Notes: generated by a model from the letters alone, not told the origin. 64,000 bases of DNA from Polyangiaceae bacterium (GCA_041389725.1 JAWKRG010000009.1:186001-250000); one strand, 5' to 3'. Counted from the first letter of the stretch, positions 15,861 through 25,251 are shown. A program made the numbers and translations.

Positions 15861-18545
15861 ATGGACGCACTCGCAAAGGTGTTCCCTCCGGGAGACTTCG
15901 CCCTCCTCGCCGTCATCGTCTGTCTGCCCCTGATCGGGGCGTTCGTGAACGGCATCTTCGGCAAGCGTCTGGGCAAGGAGGCCGTTCGCTTGATGGCGCT
16001 TTCCGCCGTCGGCTTGTCCTTCCTCGCCAGCTTGCTGAGCTTCCTGCTGCTCAGGCACGCGCAGAGCGGCGAGTCCGCCGTGCGTTTCAGCTGGACGGCC
16101 TGGGAGTGGCTCCGCGTCACTGGGCGACACGACATCGGAAACATTCCCATCCAGGTCGGCTTCTCGCTGGATGCTCTGAACTCCACGATGAGCCTGGTCG
16201 TGACGGGCGTCGGGTTTCTGATTCACCTGTACTCGACGAAGTACATGGAGTCGGACCCGGGGTTTCATCGCTTCTTCGCCTATCTGAACCTGTTCATCTT
16301 CTCCATGCTGGTGCTGATTCTCGGCAGCAGCCTGCCGGTGCTGTTCGTCGGATGGGAAGGTGTGGGTCTGTGCAGCTACCTGCTGATCGGCTTCTGGTTC
16401 GACGAAGAGAAGAACGCGGCCGCTGGCAAGAAGGCCTTCATCGTCAACCGCATCGGCGACTTCGGTCTGCTGGTGGCGATGGCCTTGCTCGCCTATCACG
16501 TGGGCGCCCTGGACTGGGCAGGCATCGAGGGCGGGCGCCAGAACCTGCTCAATCCCGTGAAGCTCTGGCCCATCGGCAACAGCGTGCCTCTCTCCAGCGC
16601 CTTGCCCGCAGGCGCTGCGGAATGGCTGAACACGCCTCGCTACGCCACTGCGGCGACGCTCGTTGGCCTGGCGTTGTTCTTGGGCTGTGCAGGCAAGAGC
16701 GCCCAGATCCCACTCTACGTGTGGTTGCCGGACGCCATGGCGGGTCCAACGCCGGTCAGCGCGCTGATCCACGCCGCGACCATGGTGACTGCTGGCGTCT
16801 ACCTGGTGTGCCGCATGAGCGCCGTGTTCGTGCTCAGCCCCTTCGTCATGTTCACGGTGGCTCTGATCGGAGCGCTGACGGCCTTCTTCGCCGCGACCAT
16901 CGCCTTTGCGCAGAACGACATCAAGAAGGTGTTGGCCTATTCGACGGTCAGTCAGCTCGGTTACATGTTCCTGGGCGTGGGCGTCGGCGCCTTCAGCGCG
17001 GGCTTCTTCCACGTCGTGACGCACGCCTTTTTCAAGGCCTGCCTCTTCCTCGGAGCCGGCAGCGTCATCTACCAGATGCACAAGCGCATCCACGACACGG
17101 ATGCCTCTCAGGACATGCGCAACATGGGCGGCATGCGCAAGTTCATGCCCTACACCTTCGCCACCTTCGCAGCGGCCTGGGTGGCGATCATCGGCTTGCC
17201 CGGGACGAGCGGGTTTTTCTCGAAGGACGAGATCCTGCTCAAGGCCTACACCAACAGCATTCCGTCACCGATCGAGGGCGGCAAGATCACCCAGCTGACT
17301 CGTCAGGGTGAGCAAACGATCATGGAGCTGTGGCAGTGGCCCACCTGGGGCAGCAAGCTGCTGTTCGCGATCGGGGTGCTCGGTGCCGTCATGACGGCCT
17401 TCTACATGTCGCGCCTCGTCTTCGGCATTTTCTGGGGAGACTTCAAGGGCTGGACCATCAAGAAGAAGTGGAAGGCGCCCGCCCACGAGGACGACCACCA
17501 CCATCATCAATACGATCCCGACGAGAAGCTCGACGGGCCCGCGCCAGGGGAGAGCCCTTGGGAGATGACGCTACCCCTCGTCGTGCTCGGCGCGCTGAGC
17601 ATCGGTGGCGGCTTCTTGAACGCCCATCTGCTGCACCTTCACCCCTTCGACAACTTCGTGCTGCCAGTCTTCAGCACCGCAGCCAAGAGCGTCACCGTCA
17701 GCGAGCACGGAGAAGGATTCGTGCTTGCGTGCGGCGTCGGCGCCTTCTTGTTCGGCACTGGGGCTGCCTACTGGGTGTACATGATGCAGAAGGGGGAGCC
17801 AGCGCGCAGCTTCGTCGAGCGCTTCCCGGGCTTGCACCGCTGGGCCTACAACAAGTGGTACGTCGATGAGGCCTATGACGAGGTCGTCGTGGAGTCCGTC
17901 GTGTCTCTGGCAGATACCGCGACCCAGGCCGACAAGTACGTCGTGGATGGTATCGTGGCGCGCCTCACGGCCGGCATCGTGCAATTGACGGGGAGTGGCC
18001 TGCGCTTGCTGCAGACTGGGCGAGTCCAGGCCTACGCCGCGGTGATGGTTCTAGGCGTTGCCGTGCTCGGTTGGTTCCTGGTCGCTCCGCACGCCAATGC
18101 GCGCACCGTCGGGGACGCCGGTGCGGGCAGCTACGACGTGATCGCAGCGCCCGGCTTTGGCTACGCGTATCGTTGGGACGCCGACGGCGATGGCAACTGG
18201 GACACCGAGAACTTCGGTGAGCAAACGAAGGTGACCGTGTCGGTCGAACGCGGAGCGTCGAAGAACGTTCGCTTCCAGGTGAAGAACGCTTTCGGTCGCA
18301 CCGCCGAGCGCACGGTCGCGGTATCACGCCCCAAAGCGGAGCTGGGCGCGGGCGTCACCACCATTCAGCTGGAGCATGGCCCGGACGGCCAGGTTCGGGG
18401 TGTGCTGCCTGGACAGCCACCCGGCGGGGTCGGTCAACCCCCGGGGCGCCCGCCGTCACCAACTGAACGCATGCCGTCGCGCCCGATGCGACCCATTCTG
18501 CCGCCCACTCAACCTGTGGCGCCCGCACCCGGAGGAGGCCACTGA
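15861..18545 (+). CDS. nuoL: NADH-quinone oxidoreductase subunit L with C-terminal PKD-like domain
   Basis: 894 residues against about 610 for E. coli NuoL. Residues about 1-745 are the antiporter-like core and lateral helix, with motifs VGWEGVGLCSYLLIGFW, KSAQIPLYVWLPDAMAGPTPVSALIHAATMVTAGVY and the final helix VMVLGVAVLGWFLV. A His-rich loop (HEDDHHHHQYDPDE) lies between late helices. The last roughly 146 residues are extra. They contain a PKD/Ig-like segment (YRWDADGDGNWDTENFG, then VRFQVKNAFGRTAERTVAV) and a Pro-rich tail. If the usual topology holds, this domain is periplasmic. The first ATG is at 15861, 10 bp after nuoK. Confidence 0.93.
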   Translation: MDALAKVFPPGDFALLAVIVCLPLIGAFVNGIFGKRLGKEAVRLMALSAVGLSFLASLLSFLLLRHAQSGESAVRFSWTAWEWLRVTGRHDIGNIPIQVGFSLDALNSTMSLVVTGVGFLIHLYSTKYMESDPGFHRFFAYLNLFIFSMLVLILGSSLPVLFVGWEGVGLCSYLLIGFWFDEEKNAAAGKKAFIVNRIGDFGLLVAMALLAYHVGALDWAGIEGGRQNLLNPVKLWPIGNSVPLSSALPAGAAEWLNTPRYATAATLVGLALFLGCAGKSAQIPLYVWLPDAMAGPTPVSALIHAATMVTAGVYLVCRMSAVFVLSPFVMFTVALIGALTAFFAATIAFAQNDIKKVLAYSTVSQLGYMFLGVGVGAFSAGFFHVVTHAFFKACLFLGAGSVIYQMHKRIHDTDASQDMRNMGGMRKFMPYTFATFAAAWVAIIGLPGTSGFFSKDEILLKAYTNSIPSPIEGGKITQLTRQGEQTIMELWQWPTWGSKLLFAIGVLGAVMTAFYMSRLVFGIFWGDFKGWTIKKKWKAPAHEDDHHHHQYDPDEKLDGPAPGESPWEMTLPLVVLGALSIGGGFLNAHLLHLHPFDNFVLPVFSTAAKSVTVSEHGEGFVLACGVGAFLFGTGAAYWVYMMQKGEPARSFVERFPGLHRWAYNKWYVDEAYDEVVVESVVSLADTATQADKYVVDGIVARLTAGIVQLTGSGLRLLQTGRVQAYAAVMVLGVAVLGWFLVAPHANARTVGDAGAGSYDVIAAPGFGYAYRWDADGDGNWDTENFGEQTKVTVSVERGASKNVRFQVKNAFGRTAERTVAVSRPKAELGAGVTTIQLEHGPDGQVRGVLPGQPPGGVGQPPGRPPSPTERMPSRPMRPILPPTQPVAPAPGGGH

Positions 18546-20401
18546 TGAGCCCCGCAGCCAAGGGACTGTTCGAGCTTCTGCCCTACGTCGTGGCCTTCGC
18601 GGCGGGTGCGTTGATCCCCCGCCGTCAGGGCACTCTCGAGCGCATTGCGTTTGGTGTGGTGGGCGCGCTGGCGCTGGCGCTGGTCTTCGGTTTGTGGCCC
18701 GACGCGGCCGCTCCCGCCGAAGGCGCTGAGGCGCCCAACGAGTGGCCGCACCTGCTCAACGTAATCGTGTTCGTGCCCATCTTGGGAGCCTTCGCGGTGC
18801 TGTTCCTGCCGCGACAGACGCCCAACCTACTGAGGCGCTTCACCTTGGGCGTGATGGCCGTCGACTTCATCGCGTCGCTGCTCTTGCTGCAGGTTCCCAT
18901 GAGCCGCGGCTGGCACTTCCAGTATGTGACCGAGTGGCTGCCTAGCTTCGGCATCCGCTACCACGTGGCAGTAGACGGTGTGAGCTTGTGGATGGTGCTC
19001 CTCGCCACCCTGACGACGCCGATTGCCGCGTACGTGTCTTTCGGGTCGATCAAGAAACGAACCAAGGACCTCTGCTTCTCCCTGCTCCTGCTCCACGGCG
19101 CGATGCTCGGCGCCTTCGTCTCCCTGGATCTCTTCCTGTTCTACGTGTTCTGGGAGCTGATGCTGGTGCCGATGATCATTCTGATCGGCGTGTGGGGCGG
19201 CGTGGAGAAGATCAAAGCCGCGTACAAGTTCTTCCTCTACACCATGGCTGGCAGCGTTCTGATGCTGGCCGCCATCCTCTACATGGTGTGGGCGCACAAG
19301 TCCGTCGCCGGCTTCGTCACCTTCGACTATCTGGCGCTATCCAACCTGATCTTGCCGCGGACGGCCGCCTGGCTGTGTTTCGGGGCCTTTGCCTTGGCCT
19401 TTGCCATCAAGGTTCCGATGTTTCCGCTGCACACCTGGTTGCCTGACGCCCACGTGCAGGCTCCCACGGGAGGCTCCATCATTTTGGCCGCGGTGTTACT
19501 GAAGCTTGGTACCTACGGCTACATCCGCTTTTGCATGGGCATGTTCGGCGGGCCGGCCTGGAGTGCCGCCGCGAACCTCGCCGGAATCGCAGTCGGCGGC
19601 GGCATCCTCTACGGAGCTTTGGTCGCTTGGCGCCAGGACGACATCAAGCGCCTCGTTGCCTACTCCTCCGTTGCTCACATGGGCTTCGTGATGTTGGGGT
19701 TGTTCAGCGGCACTCGGCCCGGAATCGAGGGCGCCATCCTTCAAATGGTCAACCACGGGATCTCGACCGGCGCGCTCTTCTTGCTCGTCGGCGTGATCTA
19801 CGACCGTCGCCACACCCGCGAGGTCCGCGAGTTCGGCGGCATTGCCAAGGTGATGCCGGTCTATGCCGCGCTCTTCGTCATCGTGACCATGTCCAGCATC
19901 GGCGTTCCGGGCACGAACGGCTTCGTGGGCGAGTTCATGATCATCATGGGCACTTTCGTCTCGCTGCCTCTCGGTTCCCACGGCGGTTTGCAGGCGGTGT
20001 TGGCGGCCTTCGGCGTCATCCTCGCAGCCGTCTACATGCTCAGCGTCGTCCAGCGCGTCTTCTTCGGCCCGCTGTCCAACGACAAGAACAAGGGGCTGAA
20101 GGACCTCAACGTCAGGGAATCCGTCGCGCTGGCGCCGCTCATTGCGCTGATCTTCGTGATCGGTCTGTTCCCCTCCATCTTCGTCGACCGCACGCGGGAA
20201 TCCGTGGCGGTGGTGCTCGATCGCTACACCGAGAGTCGCAAGGCCTACCAAGAAATGGATCCGTCCGAGGTGAAGCCGCGGATGATGCCGCGCAAAGGCG
20301 GGCTGCTGGAGACGGGCTACCCCGAACCTCCGAAACCACCTGGTAGCGAGGGAGAGAGCGCCGGCAGCGAAACGGCGATGAATGCGGAGGCGCAGCCATG
20401 A
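18545..20401 (+). CDS. nuoM: NADH-quinone oxidoreductase subunit M
   Basis: 618 residues, longer than the usual 500 or so. An N-terminal addition of about 65 residues carries two extra hydrophobic segments, and there is a Pro/Glu-rich tail of about 50 residues. Core signatures are FYVFWELMLVPMIILIGVWGG (the essential membrane Glu), KVPMFPLHTWLPDAHVQAPTGGS and SSVAHMGFVMLGLF. It is one of the three antiporter-like proton-pumping subunits. The start overlaps the nuoL stop by 1 bp (TGATG). Confidence 0.96.
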   Translation: MSPAAKGLFELLPYVVAFAAGALIPRRQGTLERIAFGVVGALALALVFGLWPDAAAPAEGAEAPNEWPHLLNVIVFVPILGAFAVLFLPRQTPNLLRRFTLGVMAVDFIASLLLLQVPMSRGWHFQYVTEWLPSFGIRYHVAVDGVSLWMVLLATLTTPIAAYVSFGSIKKRTKDLCFSLLLLHGAMLGAFVSLDLFLFYVFWELMLVPMIILIGVWGGVEKIKAAYKFFLYTMAGSVLMLAAILYMVWAHKSVAGFVTFDYLALSNLILPRTAAWLCFGAFALAFAIKVPMFPLHTWLPDAHVQAPTGGSIILAAVLLKLGTYGYIRFCMGMFGGPAWSAAANLAGIAVGGGILYGALVAWRQDDIKRLVAYSSVAHMGFVMLGLFSGTRPGIEGAILQMVNHGISTGALFLLVGVIYDRRHTREVREFGGIAKVMPVYAALFVIVTMSSIGVPGTNGFVGEFMIIMGTFVSLPLGSHGGLQAVLAAFGVILAAVYMLSVVQRVFFGPLSNDKNKGLKDLNVRESVALAPLIALIFVIGLFPSIFVDRTRESVAVVLDRYTESRKAYQEMDPSEVKPRMMPRKGGLLETGYPEPPKPPGSEGESAGSETAMNAEAQP

Positions 20402-21945
20402 GTATGGACGTCATCTTTGGTCTGTCCCCCCTGCTCTCCGTAGCGCTCGGGGCGCTGCTGCTGATGTTGGCGGAGGCTTTCGGTAAGCCGCAATCCCCCG
20501 AGGGACTCGCGGCGGACGGTACCGTGATCGACGCCGGCGCCGGGCGTGCGGGCGAGCTCGGACTCATCGCTGCAGTGATTCTGTTCGCGGGCGCCGCTCT
20601 GAGCATCGGCGTCTGGTCCGCCGGCCCAGAGAACCTCGCTGGGCTAAAGGGTGTTCAGCCGTACTTGATCATGGATCGTTTCACGATCTTCTTCTGCTTC
20701 GTCCTTTGCCTGGGCGGGGCGCTGGCGGCGCTGCTCGCTGGCGGCTACCTGACGGAACACAAGATCGACCGCGGCGAGTTCTTCCCGCTGATCTTGTTGG
20801 CGACGGTCGGCGCCATGGCTCTGGCCGCCTCAGGTGAGCTGCTCACGCTCTTCGTGGCCTTGGAGACGATGTCCCTCGGGGTCTACGCGATGGTGGGGCT
20901 ACGGCGCAATCCGCGCGCTGCGGAAGCCGCCCTGAAGTACTTCCTGCTCGGCAGCTTTGCGGCCGCGCTGATGCTCTTCGGTGCCGCCTTGCTCTATGGC
21001 GCCACGGGACACACGGACTTGGTGGGCATCGGCCAAGCGATTCGAAGCGTTGGCAAGCCCGGTTCCAACGTAGCGGCCGCGCCCATCCTGATCGCGCTGG
21101 TGCTGACCATCGCGGGACTCGCCTTCAAGGTCAGTGCGGTGCCGTTCCACATGTGGACCCCCGATGCCTATGAAGGTGCGCCCACACCTGCCACTAGCTT
21201 CATGGCGGTCGCCGTCAAGGCGGCGGCTTTTGCGGTGATGATTCGGGTGTTGCTGGTGGCCTTTGGCGACGAGCGCCTGATGAGCTGGGCGAGCGGCTGG
21301 CCGCCGGCCCTGGCCTTGATGGCGGTCCTGAGCATGACCGTTGCGAACTTGATTGCCGGTCGACAGAGCTCGGTCAAGCGCATGCTGGCCTACTCTTCCA
21401 TCGCTCACGCCGGCTACGCCCTGGTCGGTGTCGTGGCGGCGATGCGCAGCAGCATGGGTGAGGCCAGTGTGCTCTTCTACATGCTCACCTACGCGGTATC
21501 GACCGCCGGAGCCTTCGGGTCTCTGATCCTGTGCGGCAGCCGTGGCAAGGAAGCCGTCAGCTACGAGGACCTGGCCGGGATTGCCAAGCGCCATCCGAGT
21601 GCGGCATTGGCCTTCTCGCTGTTCTTGCTCTCCCTCGCTGGCATTCCGCCGACGGCTGGGTTCTTCGGCAAGCTGTACGTGTTCCAAGCGGCCATTGATT
21701 CGGAGCTGTACCTGCTCGCCGTTCTCGGCCTGGTGAACAGCCTGATCGGCGCCTACTACTACCTGCGCGTCATCGTGTTCATGTACATGCGTGAGCCCGC
21801 GCCCGGTGCGGTGACGGCAGAGCCGATGAAGAGCGGCTACGTCGCCTCGGCGCTGGTCATCGCCGCCGTACTCGTCCTCGCTCTGGGCGTGCTGCCCGGC
21901 GCGTTCCTGAAGATGGCCGGCGCCGCCAGCGTCCTCGGCGGCTGA
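20398..21945 (+). CDS. nuoN: NADH-quinone oxidoreductase subunit N
   Basis: 515 residues with about 14 helices. Typical sequences are LFVALETMSLGVYAMVGLRR (membrane Glu), AFKVSAVPFHMWTPDAYEGAPTP and SIAHAGYALVGV. It is the third antiporter-like subunit. It overlaps nuoM by 4 bp (ATGA) and is the last gene of the cluster; a repeat-rich gap follows. Confidence 0.96.
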   Translation: MSMDVIFGLSPLLSVALGALLLMLAEAFGKPQSPEGLAADGTVIDAGAGRAGELGLIAAVILFAGAALSIGVWSAGPENLAGLKGVQPYLIMDRFTIFFCFVLCLGGALAALLAGGYLTEHKIDRGEFFPLILLATVGAMALAASGELLTLFVALETMSLGVYAMVGLRRNPRAAEAALKYFLLGSFAAALMLFGAALLYGATGHTDLVGIGQAIRSVGKPGSNVAAAPILIALVLTIAGLAFKVSAVPFHMWTPDAYEGAPTPATSFMAVAVKAAAFAVMIRVLLVAFGDERLMSWASGWPPALALMAVLSMTVANLIAGRQSSVKRMLAYSSIAHAGYALVGVVAAMRSSMGEASVLFYMLTYAVSTAGAFGSLILCGSRGKEAVSYEDLAGIAKRHPSAALAFSLFLLSLAGIPPTAGFFGKLYVFQAAIDSELYLLAVLGLVNSLIGAYYYLRVIVFMYMREPAPGAVTAEPMKSGYVASALVIAAVLVLALGVLPGAFLKMAGAASVLGG

Positions 21946-22000
21946 TTCATCCCGGGGCGCTGGCCGAGCGCCAATGCCCCGCGACGGACTGCGGGCGCTT

Positions 22001-22228
22001 TCTGACTGGAAGCGTTGCACAACCGCCAAGACGCCACGAGCGCGGAGAGGCGCCAAGGGATTGAGTGTGTGGCTGCGCCTTCCGACTGGAAGCGTTGCAC
22101 AACCGCCAAGACGCAACGAGCGCGGAGGGGCGCCAAGGGATCGAGTGTGTGGCTGCTACAGCAGCCACAGATAAGCTCAAACTTGGCGAGGCTTGGCGGC
22201 TCTTCGCGGCTTGGCGGTGAAATCAGCC
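22001..22228. repeat. 80-bp tandem repeat (two copies) plus inverted related segment and hairpin
   Basis: Two copies, 22001-22076 and 22081-22156, have an 80-bp period and differ at only a few bases. Both contain GACTGGAAGCGTTGCACAAC and CCGCCAAGACG. The second copy ends in a hairpin GTGGCTGCT-AC-AGCAGCCAC (22149-22168). Downstream, about 22180-22228, the complement of related CCGCCAAG-type sequence appears (ggcgaggcttggcggctctt). The block fills the gap after nuoN, contains no convincing gene, and may act as an mRNA-stabilising or terminating structure. Confidence 0.75.
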
Positions 22229-22290
22229 GTCGCCCGTCACCCCGGCGCATCCGCTTCGGCAAGTGCCATCACGAAGCGTGAATGGTGGAC

Positions 22291-22334
22291 AAAAGAAAAC
22301 GGGCGCGCTGTGGGGAGCGCGCCCGTGATCTTTC
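22291..22334 (-). terminator. Intrinsic terminator of the DUF4352 lipoprotein gene
   Basis: A perfect 11-bp GC-rich stem pairs ACGGGCGCGCT (22299-22309) with AGCGCGCCCGT (22316-22326) around a 6-nt loop. On the minus strand it is followed by TTTTCTTTT, a good U-tract. It lies 13-20 bp beyond the stop of the gene at 22347-22901. Confidence 0.88.
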
Positions 22335-22346
22335 GCTGCTTGGAGC

Positions 22347-22901
22347 TCAGCGCCCGAGGTCGAACTTCAGTTCCTGCTTACCGGAACCGATGATGATCGG
22401 GTTGTAGGCCAGCTTCAGGCCCGAGGACTTGCTGGGAACCTCGAAGGTGATCCAACCCTTGGCCTTCTCGCCCTTGGACACGCGAACGCTCTTCAGGTCG
22501 GGATCGCAGCCGCCGAAGGTGCTGGTGTAGGAGTAGCCCTCGCTGTCCGTCACCTTGGCGTAGAAGGGATTCACCGCCACGTCCTTGTCTGCGGTGCCCT
22601 CGATGGTCACCTCGACACCGAGCTTGATGTTCCCCTTTTTGGGGCGGAAGTAGTACTTGACCTTGCACTCCTTCACGTTATCGATGGTCATGCTGTAGTC
22701 AGGAGCAGTCGCCTTGTCGCCGACGCTCCACACCTTGTTGCTCACCGTGGGCGTGGCCGTTGGCGTGGGCGTGGTGAGTGGCGACTCGGGGGTCGTCGTC
22801 GTCACCGGAGTAGGAGCCGACTTCTTTTTGCAGGCCAACAGTGCGCCCATGAGCAGCGCAAACGCGCCTACCGTTGTCCATGACCTAGAACGAATGTGCA
22901 T
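22347..22901 (-). CDS. DUF4352-type lipoprotein
   Basis: 184 residues from the ATG at 22901, which has GAAAGG upstream. The signal peptide ends in a lipobox (GALLAC) followed by KKK, so this is an outer-membrane or periplasmic lipoprotein. A Thr/Pro linker follows (TPVTTTTPESPLTTPTPT). Then comes an Ig-like domain with VGDKATAPDYSMTIDNVKEC, as in DUF4352 telokin-like proteins. Function is unknown. The longer frame to 23090 runs into the divergent gene and is rejected. Confidence 0.8.
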   Translation of the reverse strand: MHIRSRSWTTVGAFALLMGALLACKKKSAPTPVTTTTPESPLTTPTPTATPTVSNKVWSVGDKATAPDYSMTIDNVKECKVKYYFRPKKGNIKLGVEVTIEGTADKDVAVNPFYAKVTDSEGYSYTSTFGGCDPDLKSVRVSKGEKAKGWITFEVPSKSSGLKLAYNPIIIGSGKQELKFDLGR

Positions 22902-23080
22902 CACTGGCACCCTTTCCTGTGACTTGCTGGGTTCGAAGACCGGGCCGACCTTACTCGCAATTTTTGGGGTTTTGAAGCACCGAGGCCTCCGTAGGCCCGG
23001 GGATTGCTCCGGCTGGCTCCGCGCCGTAATACGGGCTTTCCCCTCCGGCTCTTCCTCGCTAGGATCGGATCTGTAAACAT

Positions 23081-24004
23081 ATGAAATCAAAGACGTATTT
23101 ATCAGGTCTAGGTTCGCCCGCGACCCGACTGCTAAGCGTCACCTCGGTGGTCGCGGCTGCCACCTGCGTTGGCGCCTGCTCCAAAAAGGGCCCGGCTCCC
23201 GCCGGAAGTGGCAGCGGGCCCGCTGCATCGGCGTCCGGCCCGCCGGTGGTGCTCGCCGTTCCCGTCCACGAGGAAAAGGTACGCAAAGCGGTCAATCCGA
23301 AAGGACGGCCGATCTACAGCGGGCCGAGCGGTGGCGTCCGTGGTCGCGTGCGGGTCAGCGGGCCACCCGCGACGACCCGGGACGAAGTGCTCGCCAAGAT
23401 GCCGGAGAAGTGTTCGGGGGCGAAGAGCTTCTACGCGCCATCGTTCCGCGAAGGCGCGGAGCGCGCCTTGGCCGACGTGCTCGTTACCGTGACGGGATAC
23501 GACGCCTTCGTGCCCGCCCCTAATCCAGTGCGCGCCATCACGGTGGCCAACTGCGCCTACGGCGCTCGCACATTCGCGCTCACGTTTGGTCAGAAGCTCG
23601 AAGTGCGCAACACGGGCACCCATCCGCAAATGCCGAAGCTGCTCGGAGCGAAGTCCAGCGCCGTGATGGTGGCGGTACCGGGCGGCGACGCCGTGCCCTT
23701 GTTTCCAGCTCATGCCGGCCGCTTTGCCCTGGTCGACGAGATGTACGGCGGCATTCAGGCCGACGTCTTCGTGCTGCAGTACGCGACCTTTGCCGTGACG
23801 GGCAGCGACGGACGCTACGAGATCCGAAACGTTCCCGTGGGCAAGCTGAAGCTCAACGCGCTTCTTCCAAGCACCATGACCGCCAAGACTCAGTCGATCG
23901 AAATCGAAGCTGACAAGACGCTCGAAGTCGACCTGGTGCTCGACGTCGCCCCGCCCGCTCCGCCCCCGTCGTCGTCGGCCCCCGTCCCCCCACCGATCCC
24001 TTGA
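23081..24004 (+). CDS. Lipoprotein with cupredoxin-like / carboxypeptidase-regulatory-like domain
   Basis: 307 residues. The lipobox is VGAC after a signal peptide starting MKSKTYLSGLG, followed by a Gly/Ser/Pro linker. The central part (KLEVRNTGTHPQMPKLLG) resembles cupredoxin-like folds, though a full copper ligand set is not evident. The end (GRYEIRNVPVGKLKLNALLP) resembles carboxypeptidase regulatory-like domains, and the tail is Pro/Ser-rich. It is divergent from the DUF4352 gene across 179 bp. Role unknown. Confidence 0.75.
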   Translation: MKSKTYLSGLGSPATRLLSVTSVVAAATCVGACSKKGPAPAGSGSGPAASASGPPVVLAVPVHEEKVRKAVNPKGRPIYSGPSGGVRGRVRVSGPPATTRDEVLAKMPEKCSGAKSFYAPSFREGAERALADVLVTVTGYDAFVPAPNPVRAITVANCAYGARTFALTFGQKLEVRNTGTHPQMPKLLGAKSSAVMVAVPGGDAVPLFPAHAGRFALVDEMYGGIQADVFVLQYATFAVTGSDGRYEIRNVPVGKLKLNALLPSTMTAKTQSIEIEADKTLEVDLVLDVAPPAPPPSSSAPVPPPIP

Positions 24005-24030
24005 AGCAGCAGACGCACGGGAAGTTCGGA

Positions 24031-24094
24031 AGAACGGAAGCCTAGAAGAAGGGTCATTCCAAGACCTTCCGGGCTTCCGCCCTTCCTGTGAGTT
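24031..24094. terminator. Possible hairpin terminator after the cupredoxin-like gene
   Basis: CGGAAGCC near 24037 pairs with GGCTTCCG near 24073, and flanking GGAAG/CTTCC can extend the stem with bulges. A T-rich run (cttcttcttcttcgatt) follows at about 24096-24112. It lies between convergent genes. The imperfect stem and long loop make this uncertain. Confidence 0.4.
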
Positions 24095-24120
24095 GCTTCT
24101 TCTTCTTCGATTAGGAGAGG

Positions 24121-25251
24121 CTACAGGCGTAGGGGAGGGCGCGGGGTTGCGAGGGGTGACCCAAGGCCGGAGCGGACGAGGCGCGCGTCCAGCTCGCGTT
24201 CGAGGGCATCACCCGGAGGCGGCAGCGTCGGGGCGGCGCGGAGCCAGGCACGGGCGGCGTCTGCTCCCGCGCGGCGCGCGAGCATCTCGGCCATCAGACG
24301 CAGCGCTAGCGGACCCGGCGGTGTCGCCGCCTCCGGAATGGGCGGCAGCGGTAGCGGCTCGCCCTCCAAGTCCGCGGCCACCCACAGCGCGATCACGGCG
24401 TCCCCATCGCCGGGATTCGCCGACAGCACGTGCCCTGCCTGGGCGCGGGCGACGCGACTGTTGCCCAAGGCGGCGGCGCGCACCGCCAATGCGCCAGCAG
24501 TCAGTCGGCACGAGGCGGCCAAGGAGCGCGCGGTGCCGAGCTTGTCGCTATGGATTGCGAAATCGAGCGCGCCCCAGGTGGTTGCATCGCAGGCCTCCAC
24601 CCCTCCGCCGTTGCGACGAATCGCGCGATCGATCTCGCTGGCGCGTTCGATTGCACGCTGCTCCCAGGCCTCGTCGCCAGCTGCCTTGGCGACCCGCCGC
24701 ACCTGATGCCACGCAGTAGGCGCAGGGTGGCGTAGGGCCAGAGCCACGGCCAGGGCCAGCGCCTCACGCGGCTGATCGTTGCGCAGCAATGCCTCGAGCA
24801 GCACGTCGCTGGCCTGCGGATTGTCCGGGTCGTCTCTCACAGCGCGACGCGCGTGCTCGAGGGCGAGACGCGCAGTGCCCGCGCGCATGGCGCAGCGGGC
24901 GCGCGCAACGTGCAGGGGACCGTAGTTCGCGTCGCGCCGCTCGGCGGCGGCGAAGGCCTCGTCCGCGGCGGCCGTGTTTCGTTGGAGGCAGCGCACGTGT
25001 CCGAGCCGGGTCCACAACTCCGGACTGGCGTCGTCCTCCTCCAGGCCGGCTTGGTACTCGCTCTCGGCCTCGGCGTAGTGCTTGCCGAGCTCTTCAAGAC
25101 TGCCCCGCACGAAGTGCTCATAGGCCTCGGGACTGATGGCGCGGCCCGTCTGCTCTTGGCCTTCCACGATGCGCACGACGCTCCCGGAGCCGAATCCACA
25201 CCCGCAGGTCACCGCCGCCAGCAGTACTACCAAAGGTGAGTGCCGCTTCAT
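24121..25251 (-). CDS. TPR-repeat lipoprotein
   Basis: 376 residues with an N-terminal lipoprotein signal (VVLLAAVTCGC). At least three tetratricopeptide-like helical pairs run from about residue 40 to 170, for example YAEAESEYQAGLEEDDASPE, followed by Ala/Arg-rich helices. TPR proteins act as protein-interaction scaffolds. The start overlaps the hisC stop by 4 bp, so it is the last gene of the isoprenoid operon, without an evident metabolic reason. Confidence 0.8.
   Translation of the reverse strand: MKRHSPLVVLLAAVTCGCGFGSGSVVRIVEGQEQTGRAISPEAYEHFVRGSLEELGKHYAEAESEYQAGLEEDDASPELWTRLGHVRCLQRNTAAADEAFAAAERRDANYGPLHVARARCAMRAGTARLALEHARRAVRDDPDNPQASDVLLEALLRNDQPREALALAVALALRHPAPTAWHQVRRVAKAAGDEAWEQRAIERASEIDRAIRRNGGGVEACDATTWGALDFAIHSDKLGTARSLAASCRLTAGALAVRAAALGNSRVARAQAGHVLSANPGDGDAVIALWVAADLEGEPLPLPPIPEAATPPGPLALRLMAEMLARRAGADAARAWLRAAPTLPPPGDALERELDARLVRSGLGSPLATPRPPLRL

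Noticed and set aside
15840..17093. 417-codon antisense frame opposite nuoL
   Set aside because: His/Gln/Ala-rich product with no motifs, fully explained as the complement of the conserved NuoL frame.
22001..22156. Possible CRISPR array
   Set aside because: Only two 80-bp units with almost no spacer between them and no cas genes; it is a simple tandem duplication.
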